From positions 2,046,001-2,110,000 of the forward strand of contig NZ_CP102096.1 in NCBI RefSeq assembly GCF_024582835.1: DNA of 64,000 nt. Direction: 5' to 3'. Positions 38,725 to 50,261 of the stretch are shown here, in pieces (within the stretch, counting starts at the first letter, position 1; each line of letters begins with the position of its first letter). The notes beneath the pieces are model-generated. The model had not been told where the DNA came from, searched no databases, and was given only the letters and a program-made list of their open reading frames with translations. Source of the DNA: Vibrio japonicus (GTDB lineage: Bacteria > Pseudomonadota > Gammaproteobacteria > Enterobacterales > Vibrionaceae). A program made the position numbers and the translations under genes.

Positions 38725-39027
38725 ATGGCTGTAATCGTCAAGTACGTGGTAGAACGCAATGGAGAAGAGAAAATGACTTTTACCTCTAAAGCGGATGCTG
38801 ACGCATATGACAAAATGCTTGATATGGCGGATGAGCTGTTTGAGCTACTAGGTAAAAGTGAACTGCTGGAAGATGACGGTAAGCAAGAAGACTTGGCCAT
38901 GTTCCTAGCGCAAAATAAAGATGAAGTCCTTTATGCATTGGGCGCAAAACGCAAACCAACGCCAAAAAAGGCAAAGGTTGAAGCGGTAGCAGACGAAGAA
39001 GTGACAGAACAAGAAGACGCAGCGTAA
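38725..39027 (+). CDS. yebG: YebG, SOS-induced protein
   Basis: This 100-residue protein begins MAVIVKYVVERNGEEKMTFT, clearly similar to E. coli YebG (MAVEVKYVVIREGEEKMSFT). The middle keeps KADADAYDKMLDMAD. The C-terminal tail is charged and low-complexity. YebG is a DNA-damage-induced protein of unknown biochemical role. GAGGACC sits before the ATG at 38725; a longer in-frame start lies inside the regulatory region. The LexA box and a strong terminator make it a self-contained SOS gene. Confidence 0.93.
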   Translation: MAVIVKYVVERNGEEKMTFTSKADADAYDKMLDMADELFELLGKSELLEDDGKQEDLAMFLAQNKDEVLYALGAKRKPTPKKAKVEAVADEEVTEQEDAA

Positions 39028-39065
39028 TCGCTTTCATCTTACAAGCTAGCCACGAAAGATTTATG

Positions 39066-39092
39066 ACCTCAGCCAATGCTGAGGTTTTTTGT
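39066..39092 (+). terminator. Terminator of yebG
   Basis: ACCTCAGC-CAAT-GCTGAGGT followed by a run of Ts (39085-39090 and beyond). Confidence 0.92.
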
Positions 39093-39170
39093 TTTTCTTA
39101 ATCCCCCTTCTCTGTGACTTTTCAGAGAGGCGCTAAACTAAGCTCAATCCCTAACCATTAGGCTAATCCC

Positions 39171-39917
39171 ATGAACTACCATATCGAAGTTTGTATCGAC
39201 AATTTAGAATCTCTTCATAACGCTATAGAAGGGGGCGCAACACGTATCGAGCTGTGCTCATCACTCTCTTTAGGTGGCCTGACGCCTAGCTTTGGTCTCA
39301 TGAAAAAAGCCGCAGAAATTTCCTCCATTCCTGTCTACGCCATGATTCGTCCACGACAAGGGGACTTTCTTTATACTCAAGATGACGTTGACACTATGCT
39401 GCTTGATATTGAAGCCACCGCAGAGGCTGGCCTGCAAGGCATCGTTGTTGGCGCGTTAAACGCGAAAGGCGAAGTGGATAAACACATGATCCAACAATTG
39501 GTGGAGCGAGCAAAGCTCTATGGCTTAGGGGTTACTTTTCACCGTGCGATAGACCAATGTGCTGATTACCGACAAGCTCTGGAAGAGATCATAGAACTTG
39601 GCTGCGAACGCGTTTTAACATCCGGTATGGAAACAAATGTAGAGCAAGGGCTAAATACGCTGGCAGAGATGGTGAAACTTGCAAATGGCCGAATTTCAGT
39701 CATGGCAGGTGCTGGCCTTAACTCGGAGAATGCGCTGGATGTCGTCCTAGAAACTGGGGTAAGAGAAGTGCATTTGTCCGGTAAGTCTTGGCGTAAAAGC
39801 AAAATGGCGTTCATCTCTGATAGCGCAAAAATGGGAGACCATGACATTAATGACTTCCACATTCCCGTCACAAGTACAGATGCTATCCTAAAAGTGGTAA
39901 AAGCTCTCAGTTCCTAA
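39171..39917 (+). CDS. cutC: CutC family protein
   Basis: This 248-residue TIM-barrel protein begins [32 protein letters not shown], with the family motifs [32 protein letters not shown] and VMAGAGLN. CutC was named for copper tolerance in E. coli; that role is disputed and the true reaction is unknown. Length is normal. It stands between yebG and ppk2 on the same strand with its own spacing on both sides. Confidence 0.95.
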   Translation: MNYHIEVCIDNLESLHNAIEGGATRIELCSSLSLGGLTPSFGLMKKAAEISSIPVYAMIRPRQGDFLYTQDDVDTMLLDIEATAEAGLQGIVVGALNAKGEVDKHMIQQLVERAKLYGLGVTFHRAIDQCADYRQALEEIIELGCERVLTSGMETNVEQGLNTLAEMVKLANGRISVMAGAGLNSENALDVVLETGVREVHLSGKSWRKSKMAFISDSAKMGDHDINDFHIPVTSTDAILKVVKALSS

Positions 39918-40003
39918 AGCAAACCCATCCCTTGATTGTGGTGAGTGTTAGCATGTTGATTTGTAGAGAGTACCCATTATCAGAGCCTATCTAGGAGCGA
40001 TGC

Positions 40004-40786
40004 ATGAGCCACAAGAAATTGAATAAGAAGTTCTACCGAAAAGAATTAGAAAAGCTACAAATTAAACTGGTTAAGCTTCAAGAATGGGTAAAACAAGAAG
40101 GGCTCAAAGTCGTCGTGATCTTCGAAGGACGCGATGCAGCGGGTAAAGGCGGTGCCATTAAGCGGATTACCGAAAAACTCAACCCTCGTGTTTGCCGTAT
40201 TGCCGCCCTTCCTGCTCCGACGGAAAAAGAGAAAACGCAGTGGTACTTTCAGCGTTATGTCGCTCACCTTCCTTCCGCTGGCGAAATCGTCCTATTCGAC
40301 AGAAGTTGGTACAACCGTGCGGGTGTCGAGAAAGTCATGGGGTTTTGCAACGATGATCAATACGAAGAGTTTCTACGCTCCTGCCCTGAATTTGAGCTGA
40401 TGTTACAGCGATCTGGCATCATCTTGCTGAAGTACTGGTTTTCGGTTTCTGATGAAGAGCAAGAACAGCGATTTTTGGAGCGTATCCATACGCCAATTAA
40501 ACGCTGGAAGTTCAGCCCAATGGATTTGGAATCGCGTAGCCGCTGGATAGAATATTCAGAAGCAAAAGACAAAATGTTTTTGCATACTGACTCTAAACAC
40601 TGTCCTTGGTGGGTCGTTCCATCAGACGACAAAAAACGCGCGCGGCTTAATTGCATCAGCCACTTACTCAGTCAGATAGATTACCAAGATGTCCACTATC
40701 CAGAGATTGAATTACCTGAGCTGAATAAAGAAGGTTACATCAGAGCGCCAATAGAAGAACAAACTTTTGTTCCCCAAAGGTACTAA
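40004..40786 (+). CDS. ppk2: Polyphosphate kinase 2, class I
   Basis: This 260-residue enzyme of the single-domain PPK2 class transfers phosphate between polyphosphate and nucleotides (usually NDP to NTP). Walker A is FEGRDAAGKGGAIKR at about 43-57. The lid has PAPTEKEKTQWYFQRY, and the aspartate motif FDRSWYNRAGVEKVMGF follows. The final part includes LLKYWFSVSDEEQEQRF. AGGAGCG is placed before the ATG. It is next to the pst/phoU genes and near ppk1-ppx, so the organism can both make polyP and use it to charge nucleotides. The preferred nucleotide cannot be read. Confidence 0.93.
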   Translation: MSHKKLNKKFYRKELEKLQIKLVKLQEWVKQEGLKVVVIFEGRDAAGKGGAIKRITEKLNPRVCRIAALPAPTEKEKTQWYFQRYVAHLPSAGEIVLFDRSWYNRAGVEKVMGFCNDDQYEEFLRSCPEFELMLQRSGIILLKYWFSVSDEEQEQRFLERIHTPIKRWKFSPMDLESRSRWIEYSEAKDKMFLHTDSKHCPWWVVPSDDKKRARLNCISHLLSQIDYQDVHYPEIELPELNKEGYIRAPIEEQTFVPQRY

Positions 40787-40790
40787 TACC

Positions 40791-40916
40791 AATCGTAGCA
40801 AATAACTGTTCATTCTAGCTTGTTAAAATGTTCGATAACTGCGTTAGATTTTTTGGTTGTAGATTAACGACTTATCGAAAAACTCTGCCTTGTTCTCAAA
40901 CATTTTTCCTACGCTA
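40791..40916. repeat. Fold-back intergenic repeat between ppk2 and phoU
   Basis: This is a nested imperfect palindrome. Outer arms are CGTAG (40794) and CTACG (40909), middle arms AAAATGTT (40825-40832) and AACATTTT (40899-40906), inner arms TTCGATAA (40831-40838) and TTATCGAA (40872-40879). The look is that of a short mobile or REP-like intergenic element, and it may end both convergent transcripts. No second copy was spotted in the window. Confidence 0.55.
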
Positions 40917-40949
40917 TTTATGACCACTTACTGTGATTGGATAGCTCCT

Positions 40950-41648
40950 TTATTTGAGTGCATCATCAATGCTTTGCTCACCGAGATGGCGAACATCTTT
41001 GCCTTTCACAAAGTAGATGATGTACTCACAGATGTTCTGACAGCGATCCCCGACACGCTCAATCGCACGTGCCGACCACATCACTTGCAGGATATTCGGA
41101 ATATTTTTCGGATCTTCCATCATGTACGTCATCAACTGACGGATCACCGCTTCATATTCCGCGTCGATTTTGTCGTCAAGCTTGTGCACTTCTGCCGCTG
41201 CTTCAACATCCATTCGGGCAAAGGCATCTAACACTTGGTGTAACATCATGATGGCTTGACGACACAAGGGCTCCAGAGAAACTTGGAACTGACTATCCTT
41301 CGACTCCGGACTTTCGATAGCAACGTAAGCCATTTTTGTCGCGACATCACCAATACGCTCTAGATCTGTGATCGTCTTGATGATGGCCATAATCAAGCGT
41401 AAGTCTTTGGCTGTCGGCTGGCGTTTAGCAATAATTCGAGTACAGGCTTCATCGATAGAGACTTCCATTGCATTGACTTTGTGATCGTCACGCACCACTT
41501 TACGCGCCAACTCGATGTCTTCTTTATTCAAAGCCTGCATGGCAAACGAAAGCTGCTGCTCGACCAAGCCCCCCATGGTAAGTACATGGGTACGAATAGA
41601 CTCTAACTCGACGTTAAACTGACCTGAAATGTGGCGACCAAAATTCAT
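40950..41648 (-). CDS. phoU: Phosphate signalling regulator PhoU
   Basis: This 232-residue helical protein has two PhoU three-helix repeats, each with an E/D-x-x-x-D metal site. It links the PstSCAB transporter to PhoR and damps Pho activation when phosphate is plentiful. The N-terminus [30 protein letters not shown] is typical. It lies 27 bases after pstB as the last gene of pstCAB-phoU, and it converges with ppk2. Confidence 0.97.
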   Translation of the reverse strand: MNFGRHISGQFNVELESIRTHVLTMGGLVEQQLSFAMQALNKEDIELARKVVRDDHKVNAMEVSIDEACTRIIAKRQPTAKDLRLIMAIIKTITDLERIGDVATKMAYVAIESPESKDSQFQVSLEPLCRQAIMMLHQVLDAFARMDVEAAAEVHKLDDKIDAEYEAVIRQLMTYMMEDPKNIPNILQVMWSARAIERVGDRCQNICEYIIYFVKGKDVRHLGEQSIDDALK

Positions 41649-41675
41649 GAAGTGTCCCTATCTCCTATATGTTTA

Positions 41676-42494
41676 TTAACCGTATCGACCTGTAATGTAG
41701 TCTTCGGTTTGCTTTTTCAATGGTGAGGTAAAAATAGAGTCGGTATCTGAGTACTCTATCAGTTTACCCATATGAATAAATGCGGTGTGATCACTAACCC
41801 TTGCCGCTTGCTGCATGTTATGCGTAACGATAACTACAGTATATTTGGTTTTTAGATCGTTGATCAGCTCTTCAATCGTTAGCGTTGAAATAGGGTCAAG
41901 TGCCGACGTGGGTTCATCAAGCAGCAAGACCTCAGGTTCTATGGCGATAGCACGCGCAATAACGAGTCGCTGCTGCTGTCCGCCCGACAATCCAAACGCG
42001 TTCTCATGCAAGCGATCTTTCACTTCATCCCATAACGCGGCAGCTCGAAGTGAGCGCTCTACGGCATCATCCAGCACTCTACTGTTTTTCAGTCCCTGCA
42101 AACGCAAGCCGTAAACCACATTTTCATAAATAGATTTAGGAAACGGATTCGGCCTTTGGAATACCATACCAACACGACGACGAAGAGTGGCCACATCCAC
42201 ATCTGGGTCGTAAACGTTCTTATTGTGCAGCCTGACTCGCCCTTCAACTCGGCATCCTTCCACCAAATCATTCATTCGGTTGATGCAACGCAGCAAGGTC
42301 GATTTACCACAACCAGATGGCCCGATGAACGCGGTCACATGCCCTTTCGGAATACGCATGGAAATGTCGCTCAGTGCCTGACTGCTTTTGTAGAACAAGT
42401 TGAGCTCTTCAATCGCAATCGCGGTTTGCTCGTCGCTCAGATTGTTGACATTTAATGGGGCTGGGTATCCCAGCGTTTGATCTACTGAAAACAT
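41676..42494 (-). CDS. pstB: Phosphate ABC transporter ATPase PstB
   Basis: This 272-residue ATP-binding subunit energises high-affinity phosphate import. Walker A is [14 protein letters not shown], the signature is [14 protein letters not shown] and Walker B is [26 protein letters not shown] is the PstB-specific stretch. It starts two bases after the pstA stop. Confidence 0.98.
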   Translation of the reverse strand: MFSVDQTLGYPAPLNVNNLSDEQTAIAIEELNLFYKSSQALSDISMRIPKGHVTAFIGPSGCGKSTLLRCINRMNDLVEGCRVEGRVRLHNKNVYDPDVDVATLRRRVGMVFQRPNPFPKSIYENVVYGLRLQGLKNSRVLDDAVERSLRAAALWDEVKDRLHENAFGLSGGQQQRLVIARAIAIEPEVLLLDEPTSALDPISTLTIEELINDLKTKYTVVIVTHNMQQAARVSDHTAFIHMGKLIEYSDTDSIFTSPLKKQTEDYITGRYG

Positions 42495-42496
42495 CT

Positions 42497-44143
42497 CTAA
42501 TCTTGTCCCAAAGTCCGGTACTTTTCGCGTAAATTGTTACGAATACTAATTGCTGTCAGGTTAAGCCCCACTATGACGGTGACAAGTAAAAATGACGTGG
42601 CATATACCAAAGGCCTTGCCGTTTCAATATTAGTCGTTTGAAAGCCAACATCATAGATATGGAAGCCCAAATGCATAAACTTCCTTTCCAAATGAAGGAA
42701 AGGAAACTGGCTATCAACCGGGAGGCTCGACGCAAGTTTGACCACACCAACAAGCATAAGTGGTGCTACTTCGCCTGCCGCACGCGCCACCGCCAGTATT
42801 AACCCAGTGATGATGGCTGGGCTCGCCATTGGTAACACTATTCGCCACATGGTTTCAAACTGAGTCGCGCCCAAAGCTAAAGAGCCATGGCGAACCGAGC
42901 TTGGGATACGAGTTAGCCCTTCTTCAGTCGCAACAATCACGACTGGTAAAGTTAACACCGCCAACGTCAGCGCTGACCACAATAACCCTGGAGTCCCAAA
43001 TGTAGGAGCAGGTAATCGCTCTTCGTAAAACAATGAGTCGATTGAGCCCCCGAGGGTATAAACAAAAAAGCCCAAACCAAATACGCCGTAAACGATAGAA
43101 GGGACGCCCGCAAGGTTAATAACCGCAACACGAATCACTCTCGTCAGCGCATTATTTTTGGCGTATTCATGCAAATAAATAGCGGCGATCACACCAAGAG
43201 GCATGACAATGATGGACATAATAATAACCATCAATACCGTACCAAACATTGCTGGAAATACCCCACCTTCGGAGTTTGACTCGCGCGGATCCTGTGAAAG
43301 GAACTTCCACCCCTGATGACTCCAATGAACGAGTTTATCCATCAGGCTCATTTGATTGGGATACCAAATATCTAATAAGTTGCTTAACGGTATCTTGTGA
43401 ACAGCTCCACTCATATCTTTGATCAGCAACCCTTGCTGTTCGAGTTGCGCGCGCAGCTGATCTAACGCATCTTCCATCTCCATCAACTGCTGAGTGATCA
43501 CTCGGGTTTGCATGTCGTACCGCGTGATAAACACTTGATCCAACGTGCCATTCAGCTCTCTTTTCCGGCGCTCTAGCCTAAGTTTTTCAGCTTGAGCGCT
43601 TAAAACGCGAATCTGTTTCGTCACCAATTTATCAATGTCGCTACGTATCTTTTCAGCAAACACCAACCCTTGGTTAACGTGTCCATCAAAATCTTTACTC
43701 ACCGTCCCATCAGCGAGGTAATAACCTTGAGGTTGACCATAAAAGTCACCGCCACGATTACGCTCAACCACTGCCCAGCCTTGAGGCTTGGTGCGTTCTA
43801 GTAAGTTGATTTCAAGCACAGAGACAAAATCTGTCGGATAAATATCTCGGTTAGCGATCTTAATACTCAGTCGCTTAACTTGCTCTCCCTCTTTGAGAGC
43901 TTGTGGAAGCGATAAAGACATCTCTTTTAAGTGGCTGGTTTCAACATACTCTTCTGCGTATAGCTGACCAACAAGCACGTCGCCTTGTTCCGTTTTCCAC
44001 TGGTACAGAGGTGCCGGCCAAAAATAGGAAAGCCCTTTCCAGCCAATCAACAGCAATAGCCCAAGAACAGACAGCAAGCTGATACTTACCGCCCCACCCG
44101 TTAACCAAACCCAAGGTGCACCTGACTTTACCCATTTAAACAC
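42497..44143 (-). CDS. pstA: Phosphate ABC permease PstA, enlarged form
   Basis: This 548-residue inner-membrane permease is nearly twice the E. coli length (296). The C-terminal half (from about 290) is the normal six-helix core, with the EAA-like loop [20 protein letters not shown]. The N-terminal half has one helix (about 16-36), then a large predicted periplasmic domain with a coiled-coil stretch ([13 protein letters not shown]...[10 protein letters not shown]). Such long PstA proteins occur in other marine gammaproteobacteria. It pairs with the long PstC encoded 26 bases upstream. Confidence 0.94.
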   Translation of the reverse strand: MFKWVKSGAPWVWLTGGAVSISLLSVLGLLLLIGWKGLSYFWPAPLYQWKTEQGDVLVGQLYAEEYVETSHLKEMSLSLPQALKEGEQVKRLSIKIANRDIYPTDFVSVLEINLLERTKPQGWAVVERNRGGDFYGQPQGYYLADGTVSKDFDGHVNQGLVFAEKIRSDIDKLVTKQIRVLSAQAEKLRLERRKRELNGTLDQVFITRYDMQTRVITQQLMEMEDALDQLRAQLEQQGLLIKDMSGAVHKIPLSNLLDIWYPNQMSLMDKLVHWSHQGWKFLSQDPRESNSEGGVFPAMFGTVLMVIIMSIIVMPLGVIAAIYLHEYAKNNALTRVIRVAVINLAGVPSIVYGVFGLGFFVYTLGGSIDSLFYEERLPAPTFGTPGLLWSALTLAVLTLPVVIVATEEGLTRIPSSVRHGSLALGATQFETMWRIVLPMASPAIITGLILAVARAAGEVAPLMLVGVVKLASSLPVDSQFPFLHLERKFMHLGFHIYDVGFQTTNIETARPLVYATSFLLVTVIVGLNLTAISIRNNLREKYRTLGQD

Positions 44144-44169
44144 AGGAATGTTTTCCTAATACCACTTGA

Positions 44170-46368
44170 TTACAGCGCACGATACTTCTCTCTTAATCTT
44201 TGTCTCACCCATTCCGCCATTGAGTTCACCACGAAGGTAAACACCAACAAAATTAGAGCAGCTAAGAACAGTAGTCGGTAATGGGAACTGCCCACTTCAG
44301 ACTCTGGCATTTCAACGGCGATGGTGGCTGACAGTGTTCTCATTCCTTCTAAAATATTCCAATCCATCACGGGGGTATTACCTGTGGCCATGAGTACGAT
44401 CATCGTTTCGCCAACCGCTCTACCAACGCCCATCATGATGGCAGAAAAGATACCAGGGCTCGCGGTTAGCAGCACCACATAGATTAGCGTTTGCCATGGC
44501 GTTGCTCCCAAAGCTAAAGAACCATCTGAAAGGTGCTTAGGAACGGAAAATATCGCATCTTCCGCGATAGTAAAGATGGTCGGGATAACGGCAAACCCCA
44601 TCGCAAATCCAACCACTAACGCGTTTCTCTGGTCAAATCCGATGCCATGCTCAGCTAAATAAACTCGTACGTCACCATCAAATATCCACAGCTCAATGGC
44701 TCCACTATGAGACAAGATAACCATCGATATCAACACGATGAACGGCATCAGAATCGCGGCATGCCAACCGTTCGAAAAACGACTAACCCAAGCTTTAGGT
44801 AGTTGATGCCACATCACGCCAACGAGAATGGTGGAAACAGGCAGAAACATCATCAAAGCGACGACGGCTGCTAGATTTTGCTCAACAATTGGCGCGAACC
44901 ACAATCCCGCTAAAAATCCAATAATCACCGTAGGCAGTGCTTCCATCAGCTCGATCGATGGTTTCACAACCCTTCGCATTCTCGGCGTCATAAAGTACGC
45001 CGTGTACACTGCGCCTAACACAGCCACCGGCACAGCAAACAACATGGCAAACGCAGCAGCTTTCAAAGTACCGAAAGCAATTGGAACTACGCTAAACTTA
45101 GCTTCAAATTCATTATTCGCTGAGGTAGTTTGCCAGACATAATCCGGCTCCGGATAACTCTCGTACCACACTTTCTGCCAAAGCGATGACAGAGAGATTT
45201 CTGGGTAAGGATTATCAACAGAAGCCAGCATTAACGTTGAAGAAGCCACAGTCGATGAAGATAGAGCAAGCAGATATTTCTCGTTGTTTGACATTGCCGC
45301 CAGCGTAGGTGCTTTGTCGAACGCTCGGTTAAACATCACCAGCTTTTCGCTGGTTGTGTAATGGTTCTGAACCGTTCCATTGGTATAGAAACTGTAAAAG
45401 CCTTTCCGATATGTATCAGGTAAAAGAAACTCAAGCTCTGACGCCAATTGAAAATCGCGAATATGTGTTAACGATCGTTGCCCATCAGCCAATACATCAA
45501 ACCATTGCGAGACCAAACCATCTTGATAACTTACTAACAGTGAATAGGCACCAGACAGTAAATTAATGTCTGTCACCACATGCGCTTCTTGCCCGAGCGA
45601 TAAGTCAACAACCTCCCGAACGACAAAGCTTTGTTGTATTTTCTTCGCGACAACAAGCTCTGAGCCACTACGTAGGTAAAGTGTTGCGCCATCAGGAGTA
45701 AGAATAATTTGGTCTAGTTGCTTAAATGGCTGATTAAACTCATAACTCTGTTGCTTACCAACACTGTCTTGCCACACAACCTTTACCTTTCCGTCTTGGT
45801 AGTAACCTGCAAGTGTGAGTTGCTCTCCAACGGAAAAGCTAAAATCCACCAGCGAAGAATTACTTTGGAGCGATAGATTGGTCTTAAAGCGTTCTACCGA
45901 TGGCGCGAACACACGCTGCTGACCATTAAACGTACTGGCGAGTTTCGGGCGAAATAGCTTTACCTCGCCGTCTTGGGTAGCAAACGCCAACCAACCTTGA
46001 GAGGCAATACTTTTAGCAAACAACGTAAAACCGCTGCCTATTTCATCGCGACGAACAGGTTTAGAGGTTGGCTCATTCAACACTAGAAAATCAATAGTCC
46101 CTTGCTGAGAGACCAAATACGCGTGCTGGCCGTGGTCATCAACACCTAGGGCAATAGGATCGGGCGAGTTAATCTTCTTAACGGCAATATTTGGCGTCAG
46201 GTTCGCATCAGAAAATAGCGGTAAAACCATCGCTGCCAGATAAAGAAATATCAGCACCAACGCTGCCAACACTCCAACACCACCCGTTGATACCGCAAGC
46301 CGAACCAATCGATCTTTAATTAATCGCTTTCGATCACGTTCACGCAATGAAAATTCGGCTTTAGCCAT
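44170..46368 (-). CDS. pstC: Phosphate ABC permease PstC, enlarged form
   Basis: This 732-residue permease is more than twice the E. coli length (319). The first membrane helix lies near 33-52. It is followed by about 350 residues outside the membrane, rich in beta-strands and repeats such as HAYLVSQQGTIDFLVLN and WLAFATQDGEVKLFRP, which look like a beta-propeller. The permease core starts near 430, with EALPTVIIGFLAGLWFAP and [19 protein letters not shown]. It is the first gene of pstC-pstA-pstB-phoU; a Pho box lies 48 bases upstream. Confidence 0.94.
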   Translation of the reverse strand: MAKAEFSLRERDRKRLIKDRLVRLAVSTGGVGVLAALVLIFLYLAAMVLPLFSDANLTPNIAVKKINSPDPIALGVDDHGQHAYLVSQQGTIDFLVLNEPTSKPVRRDEIGSGFTLFAKSIASQGWLAFATQDGEVKLFRPKLASTFNGQQRVFAPSVERFKTNLSLQSNSSLVDFSFSVGEQLTLAGYYQDGKVKVVWQDSVGKQQSYEFNQPFKQLDQIILTPDGATLYLRSGSELVVAKKIQQSFVVREVVDLSLGQEAHVVTDINLLSGAYSLLVSYQDGLVSQWFDVLADGQRSLTHIRDFQLASELEFLLPDTYRKGFYSFYTNGTVQNHYTTSEKLVMFNRAFDKAPTLAAMSNNEKYLLALSSSTVASSTLMLASVDNPYPEISLSSLWQKVWYESYPEPDYVWQTTSANNEFEAKFSVVPIAFGTLKAAAFAMLFAVPVAVLGAVYTAYFMTPRMRRVVKPSIELMEALPTVIIGFLAGLWFAPIVEQNLAAVVALMMFLPVSTILVGVMWHQLPKAWVSRFSNGWHAAILMPFIVLISMVILSHSGAIELWIFDGDVRVYLAEHGIGFDQRNALVVGFAMGFAVIPTIFTIAEDAIFSVPKHLSDGSLALGATPWQTLIYVVLLTASPGIFSAIMMGVGRAVGETMIVLMATGNTPVMDWNILEGMRTLSATIAVEMPESEVGSSHYRLLFLAALILLVFTFVVNSMAEWVRQRLREKYRAL

Positions 46369-46415
46369 TTGCCCCTCTTACCTAAATTGACCCATAGATA
46401 TAATATTTCTATTAC

Positions 46416-46433
46416 GTGACAATTATATTACAG
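46416..46433 (-). promoter_or_regulatory. Pho box of pstC
   Basis: On the minus strand CTGTAAT-ATAA-TTGTCAC gives two 7 bp repeats close to CTGTCAT, four bases apart, 48 bases before pstC. Confidence 0.75.
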
Positions 46434-46469
46434 ATCTCATTAAACGGCTGAAAACAATGTAATAAATAT

Positions 46470-46487
46470 GTGCAATAAAAGTGTCAT
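46470..46487 (+). promoter_or_regulatory. Pho box of ppk1
   Basis: GTGCAAT-AAAA-GTGTCAT gives two 7 bp repeats close to CTGTCAT, four bases apart, on the plus strand 79 bases before ppk1. Another near-repeat (TGTAAT) lies 12 bases upstream. Confidence 0.75.
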
Positions 46488-46566
46488 AAAAACATCTTAT
46501 TTTGCTAAGCTTGTAGGGCTAGATTGAGCCTTTACACATCGTCAGACACGTTTAGAAGGTAAAAAA

Positions 46567-48678
46567 ATGAGCGCAGAAAAGCTGTATATAGAAAAAGAGC
46601 TCAGCTGGTTGTCTTTCAACGAGCGAGTATTACAAGAAGCAGCAGACAAAAGTGTTCCACTCATTGAAAGAATTCGATTTTTAGGCATATTTTCCAATAA
46701 CTTAGATGAATTTTATAAAGTTCGCTTTGCTGACGTCAAACGACGCATTTTGATCAACCAAGAGCAAGGAGTAAATAGCAACTCCAAGCACCTTCTGAGC
46801 AAAATGCAATCTAAAGCACTCAAGTTAAATGAAAGGTTTGATGAACTTTATGCAGAATTGATCCGTGAAATGGCTCGTCGACGCATTTTTCTGGTCAATG
46901 AAACTCAACTGAGTGAAACTCAACAAAGGTGGGTAAAGAAATACTTCCAAAATGAGGTGCTTCCTCACATCACCCCTCTCTTCCTACGCGACGATATCGA
47001 CGTCCTGCAGTTTTTGAAAGACGAATACTCTTATATTGCGGTCTCGTTAAAAAGTCAGGAACAAAGTCAGTACGCTCTGCTTGAAATCCCTACCGATCAC
47101 TTGCCTCGATTCGTCATGGTTCCTGAACCAAAAGGCAAACGTCGTAAAACCATTATCTTGCTTGATAACATCATTCGTTATTGTCTGGATGAGTTGTTTA
47201 GCGGGTTCTTTGATTATGACGAGCTCAGCGGCTACGCAATGAAAATGACGCGAGATGCCGAATATGACTTAAGCCACGAGGTAGAGCACAGCCTACTAGA
47301 ACAGATGTCTGAAGGTTTGAGTCAGCGACTTACCGCAATGCCAGTCCGCTTTGTTTATGAGCGCGAGATGCCGCAGGACATGCTTGATATTCTCTGCGAT
47401 AAGTTACAAATCTCTAACTACGATAGCCTGATACCGGGTGGTCGTTACCACAACTTTAAAGACTTTATCGGATTTCCAAACGTCGGTCGTGACTACTTGG
47501 AAAACAAACCTCTGCCGCCAATGAAGTGCGCTGACTTTGATGGATACGCGAACAAATTCGACGCGATAAAAAATCAAGACATTCTACTTTATTATCCATA
47601 CCACACTTTCGAACACATCAGCGAGTTAGTTCGACAAGCGTCGTTTGATCCTAAAGTTCTGGCAATTAAAATCAACATCTATCGTGTCGCTAAAGACTCG
47701 CGTTTAATGAACTCTCTTATTGATGCTGTTCATAACGGCAAGCAAGTTACTGTAGTCGTAGAGTTACAAGCGCGTTTCGATGAAGAGGCCAACATTGAAT
47801 GGTCACGCATCCTGACCGAAGCGGGCGTACACGTTATTTTTGGCGCGCCAGGTCTTAAAATTCACTCTAAACTTCTGCTAATTAGTCGCAAAGAAGGCGA
47901 CGACATCGTTCGTTATGCTCACATTGGTACAGGTAACTTCCACGAAAAGACTGCTCGTATCTATACAGACTTCTCGTTACTGACGGCTGACCCAGAAATC
48001 ACCAATGAAGTGCGCAACGTATTCGGCTATATCGAAAACCCATACAGACCGGTACGATTCAATCACCTTCTTGTTTCGCCTCGTAATTCACGAAAACAGC
48101 TGTATCGCATTATTGATTCTGAAATCGCCAATGCCAAGCAAGGTAAGAAAGCCGCGATTACTCTAAAAGTAAATAACCTTGTAGATAAAGGACTGATCAA
48201 TAAGCTCTATGGCGCAAGCGCGGCAGGTGTTGAGATTAAAATGATCATACGAGGCATGTGTTCTTTAGTGCCGGGGGTTGAAGGCATAAGCGACAACATT
48301 AAAATTATCAGTATCGTTGACCGCTTTTTGGAACACCCCCGTGTATTGATTACGTACAACGATGGCGATCCACAAGTCTACATCTCATCTGCTGACTGGA
48401 TGACACGAAATCTCGACAACCGTATTGAAGTCAGCGCCCCTATTCGTGATGAACGTCTAAAACAACGCATTATTGATATCATTGATATCCACTTTACAGA
48501 TACAGTTAAAGCTCGCCTGATAGACAAAGAAATGAGCAATACCTATGTTCCGCGTGGCAACCGTAAGAAAGTTCGCTCGCAGATTGCGATTTACGACTAT
48601 CTTAAAAATATAGAAAAGCAAACAAAAAAACGTAAAGAACAGCCGATATATGAACAATCAATCTCCGCAGATTCGTGA
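46567..48678 (+). CDS. ppk1: Polyphosphate kinase 1
   Basis: This 703-residue enzyme makes polyphosphate from ATP on the inner face of the membrane. The N-terminal domain starts [16 protein letters not shown]. The PLD-like core contains [16 protein letters not shown], the phospho-histidine motif [11 protein letters not shown] and [17 protein letters not shown]. Length fits E. coli PPK (688). AGAAGG precedes the ATG. The gene overlaps ppx by 29 bases and is divergent from pstC under a Pho box. Confidence 0.97.
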   Translation: MSAEKLYIEKELSWLSFNERVLQEAADKSVPLIERIRFLGIFSNNLDEFYKVRFADVKRRILINQEQGVNSNSKHLLSKMQSKALKLNERFDELYAELIREMARRRIFLVNETQLSETQQRWVKKYFQNEVLPHITPLFLRDDIDVLQFLKDEYSYIAVSLKSQEQSQYALLEIPTDHLPRFVMVPEPKGKRRKTIILLDNIIRYCLDELFSGFFDYDELSGYAMKMTRDAEYDLSHEVEHSLLEQMSEGLSQRLTAMPVRFVYEREMPQDMLDILCDKLQISNYDSLIPGGRYHNFKDFIGFPNVGRDYLENKPLPPMKCADFDGYANKFDAIKNQDILLYYPYHTFEHISELVRQASFDPKVLAIKINIYRVAKDSRLMNSLIDAVHNGKQVTVVVELQARFDEEANIEWSRILTEAGVHVIFGAPGLKIHSKLLLISRKEGDDIVRYAHIGTGNFHEKTARIYTDFSLLTADPEITNEVRNVFGYIENPYRPVRFNHLLVSPRNSRKQLYRIIDSEIANAKQGKKAAITLKVNNLVDKGLINKLYGASAAGVEIKMIIRGMCSLVPGVEGISDNIKIISIVDRFLEHPRVLITYNDGDPQVYISSADWMTRNLDNRIEVSAPIRDERLKQRIIDIIDIHFTDTVKARLIDKEMSNTYVPRGNRKKVRSQIAIYDYLKNIEKQTKKRKEQPIYEQSISADS

Positions 48679-50173
48679 TGTAGCCGCGATTGATCTTGGC
48701 TCTAACAGCTTCCATATGGTCGTTGCTAAAGTCGTTGACCAAGACTTGCAACTCGTAAGCCGACACAAGCAGCGTGTGCGTCTTGCGTCAGGATTAGACG
48801 CACAAAACAATCTTGATAATGCTTCTATTGAGCGAGGCTTAGAATGCCTCGCGATGTTCGCTGAACGCTTACAAGGATTTGATGAAGAAAACGTACGCGT
48901 TGCTGCAACTCATACGCTGCGTCAGGCCAACAATACGCACATTTTTCTACAGCGCGCATCGGAAGTTCTCCCGTTCCCGATTGAGATCATTCCCGGTGTC
49001 GAAGAAGCGCGCCTGATTTACCTTGGCGTTGCCCACACTCAGCCAGAATCTGACTCCAAATTGGTCATCGATATCGGTGGCGGCAGTACAGAAATGATCA
49101 TTGGCAAAGGCTTCGAAGCCGAGCTCATCAACAGTAAACAGATGGGTTGCGTCAGTTATACTAACCGCTTTTTTGCGAATGGTAAGCTGTCGAAAAAGAA
49201 CTTTGCCAAAGCCACTCTAGCAGCCGAGCAAAAAATCGAATCGATTGCTCACAGCTACCGTAGAAAAGGTTGGGATACCGCGTTCGGCTCTTCGGGCACC
49301 ATCAAAGCGATTAAAGAAGTACTAATAGGTCTTGGTTTTGAAGACGGCATCATTACCGCCAAGCGACTGGATAAACTCATTGAGAAACTTTGCGAATGGC
49401 AAACGATTGACGATATTGAGCTTGTGGGATTAACCCCTGAGCGTAAACCCGTGTTTGCCGCGGGCGTCGCGATTTTAGGCGCTATCGTGAAAGATCTTCA
49501 TATCAATGAAATGCACTTTTCTGAAGGTGCGCTCCGTGAAGGTCTGCTGTTTGAGATGGAAGATTCGTTTAAGCGTTCAGACATCCGAATGCGAACAACC
49601 GAGAATCTTGCAAGTAAGCACTTAGTCGACCTGGAGCATGCCGCTAAAATTAAGGGCCAAGCTACGGAGTTCTTCCATCAAGTTCATTCCGATCTGAGTA
49701 TTGAGGAGAACTCTGAACTTCTGGATATGCTTCAGTGGAGTGCTTTACTTCATGAGGTTGGACTCAGCATTAGTTTACAAGCGTTCCATCGCCACTCCTC
49801 TTATATTCTTCGCCATACTTATATGCCCGGCTTTAACCAAGAGCAACAACGGGTGTTAGCCATGTTGGTCCGCTTCCAGCGTAAAGCTTTAAAACTGGGT
49901 GAGTTAGAAGAGTTTACCCTGTACAAGAAGAAACACATTATTGGTCTTATTCGCATTCTACGACTTGCGATACTGGTCAATGGGCAACGTAATGAGGAAC
50001 CATTACCGCCGCTTTCGCTCGCTATTGATGGAGAAAAGTGGACACTGACATCAGAGCAAAAAGACTGGTTAGAGCAGAACAAACTTTTACATGCAGATCT
50101 GTTAACAGAGCAGGACTACTGGAAGAGTGCAGGCTGGGAATTAGATATTCAGGATGAAAGCCTTCGAGAGTAG
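48650..50173 (+). CDS. ppx: Exopolyphosphatase
   Basis: This 507-residue enzyme releases orthophosphate from polyP ends. ASKHA-fold motifs are visible: [15 protein letters not shown] near residue 12 and [15 protein letters not shown] near 142. The C-terminal HD-like domain follows ([23 protein letters not shown]). Length matches E. coli PPX (513). It starts inside ppk1 (29-base overlap), so the two opposing enzymes are translationally linked. A terminator ends the pair. Confidence 0.97.
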   Translation: MNNQSPQIRDVAAIDLGSNSFHMVVAKVVDQDLQLVSRHKQRVRLASGLDAQNNLDNASIERGLECLAMFAERLQGFDEENVRVAATHTLRQANNTHIFLQRASEVLPFPIEIIPGVEEARLIYLGVAHTQPESDSKLVIDIGGGSTEMIIGKGFEAELINSKQMGCVSYTNRFFANGKLSKKNFAKATLAAEQKIESIAHSYRRKGWDTAFGSSGTIKAIKEVLIGLGFEDGIITAKRLDKLIEKLCEWQTIDDIELVGLTPERKPVFAAGVAILGAIVKDLHINEMHFSEGALREGLLFEMEDSFKRSDIRMRTTENLASKHLVDLEHAAKIKGQATEFFHQVHSDLSIEENSELLDMLQWSALLHEVGLSISLQAFHRHSSYILRHTYMPGFNQEQQRVLAMLVRFQRKALKLGELEEFTLYKKKHIIGLIRILRLAILVNGQRNEEPLPPLSLAIDGEKWTLTSEQKDWLEQNKLLHADLLTEQDYWKSAGWELDIQDESLRE

Positions 50174-50261
50174 AACCTTCGCAGCTAAAGCGACAAAAGG
50201 TAAGTAACGACAAAAAGGTAAGTGAATCTTGAGTCATCGTGGTTCACTTATCACGAACATA

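Noticed and set aside
38694..39076. Minus-strand frames antisense to yebG
   Set aside because: They are shadows of the yebG coding frame with low-complexity Ser/Leu runs.
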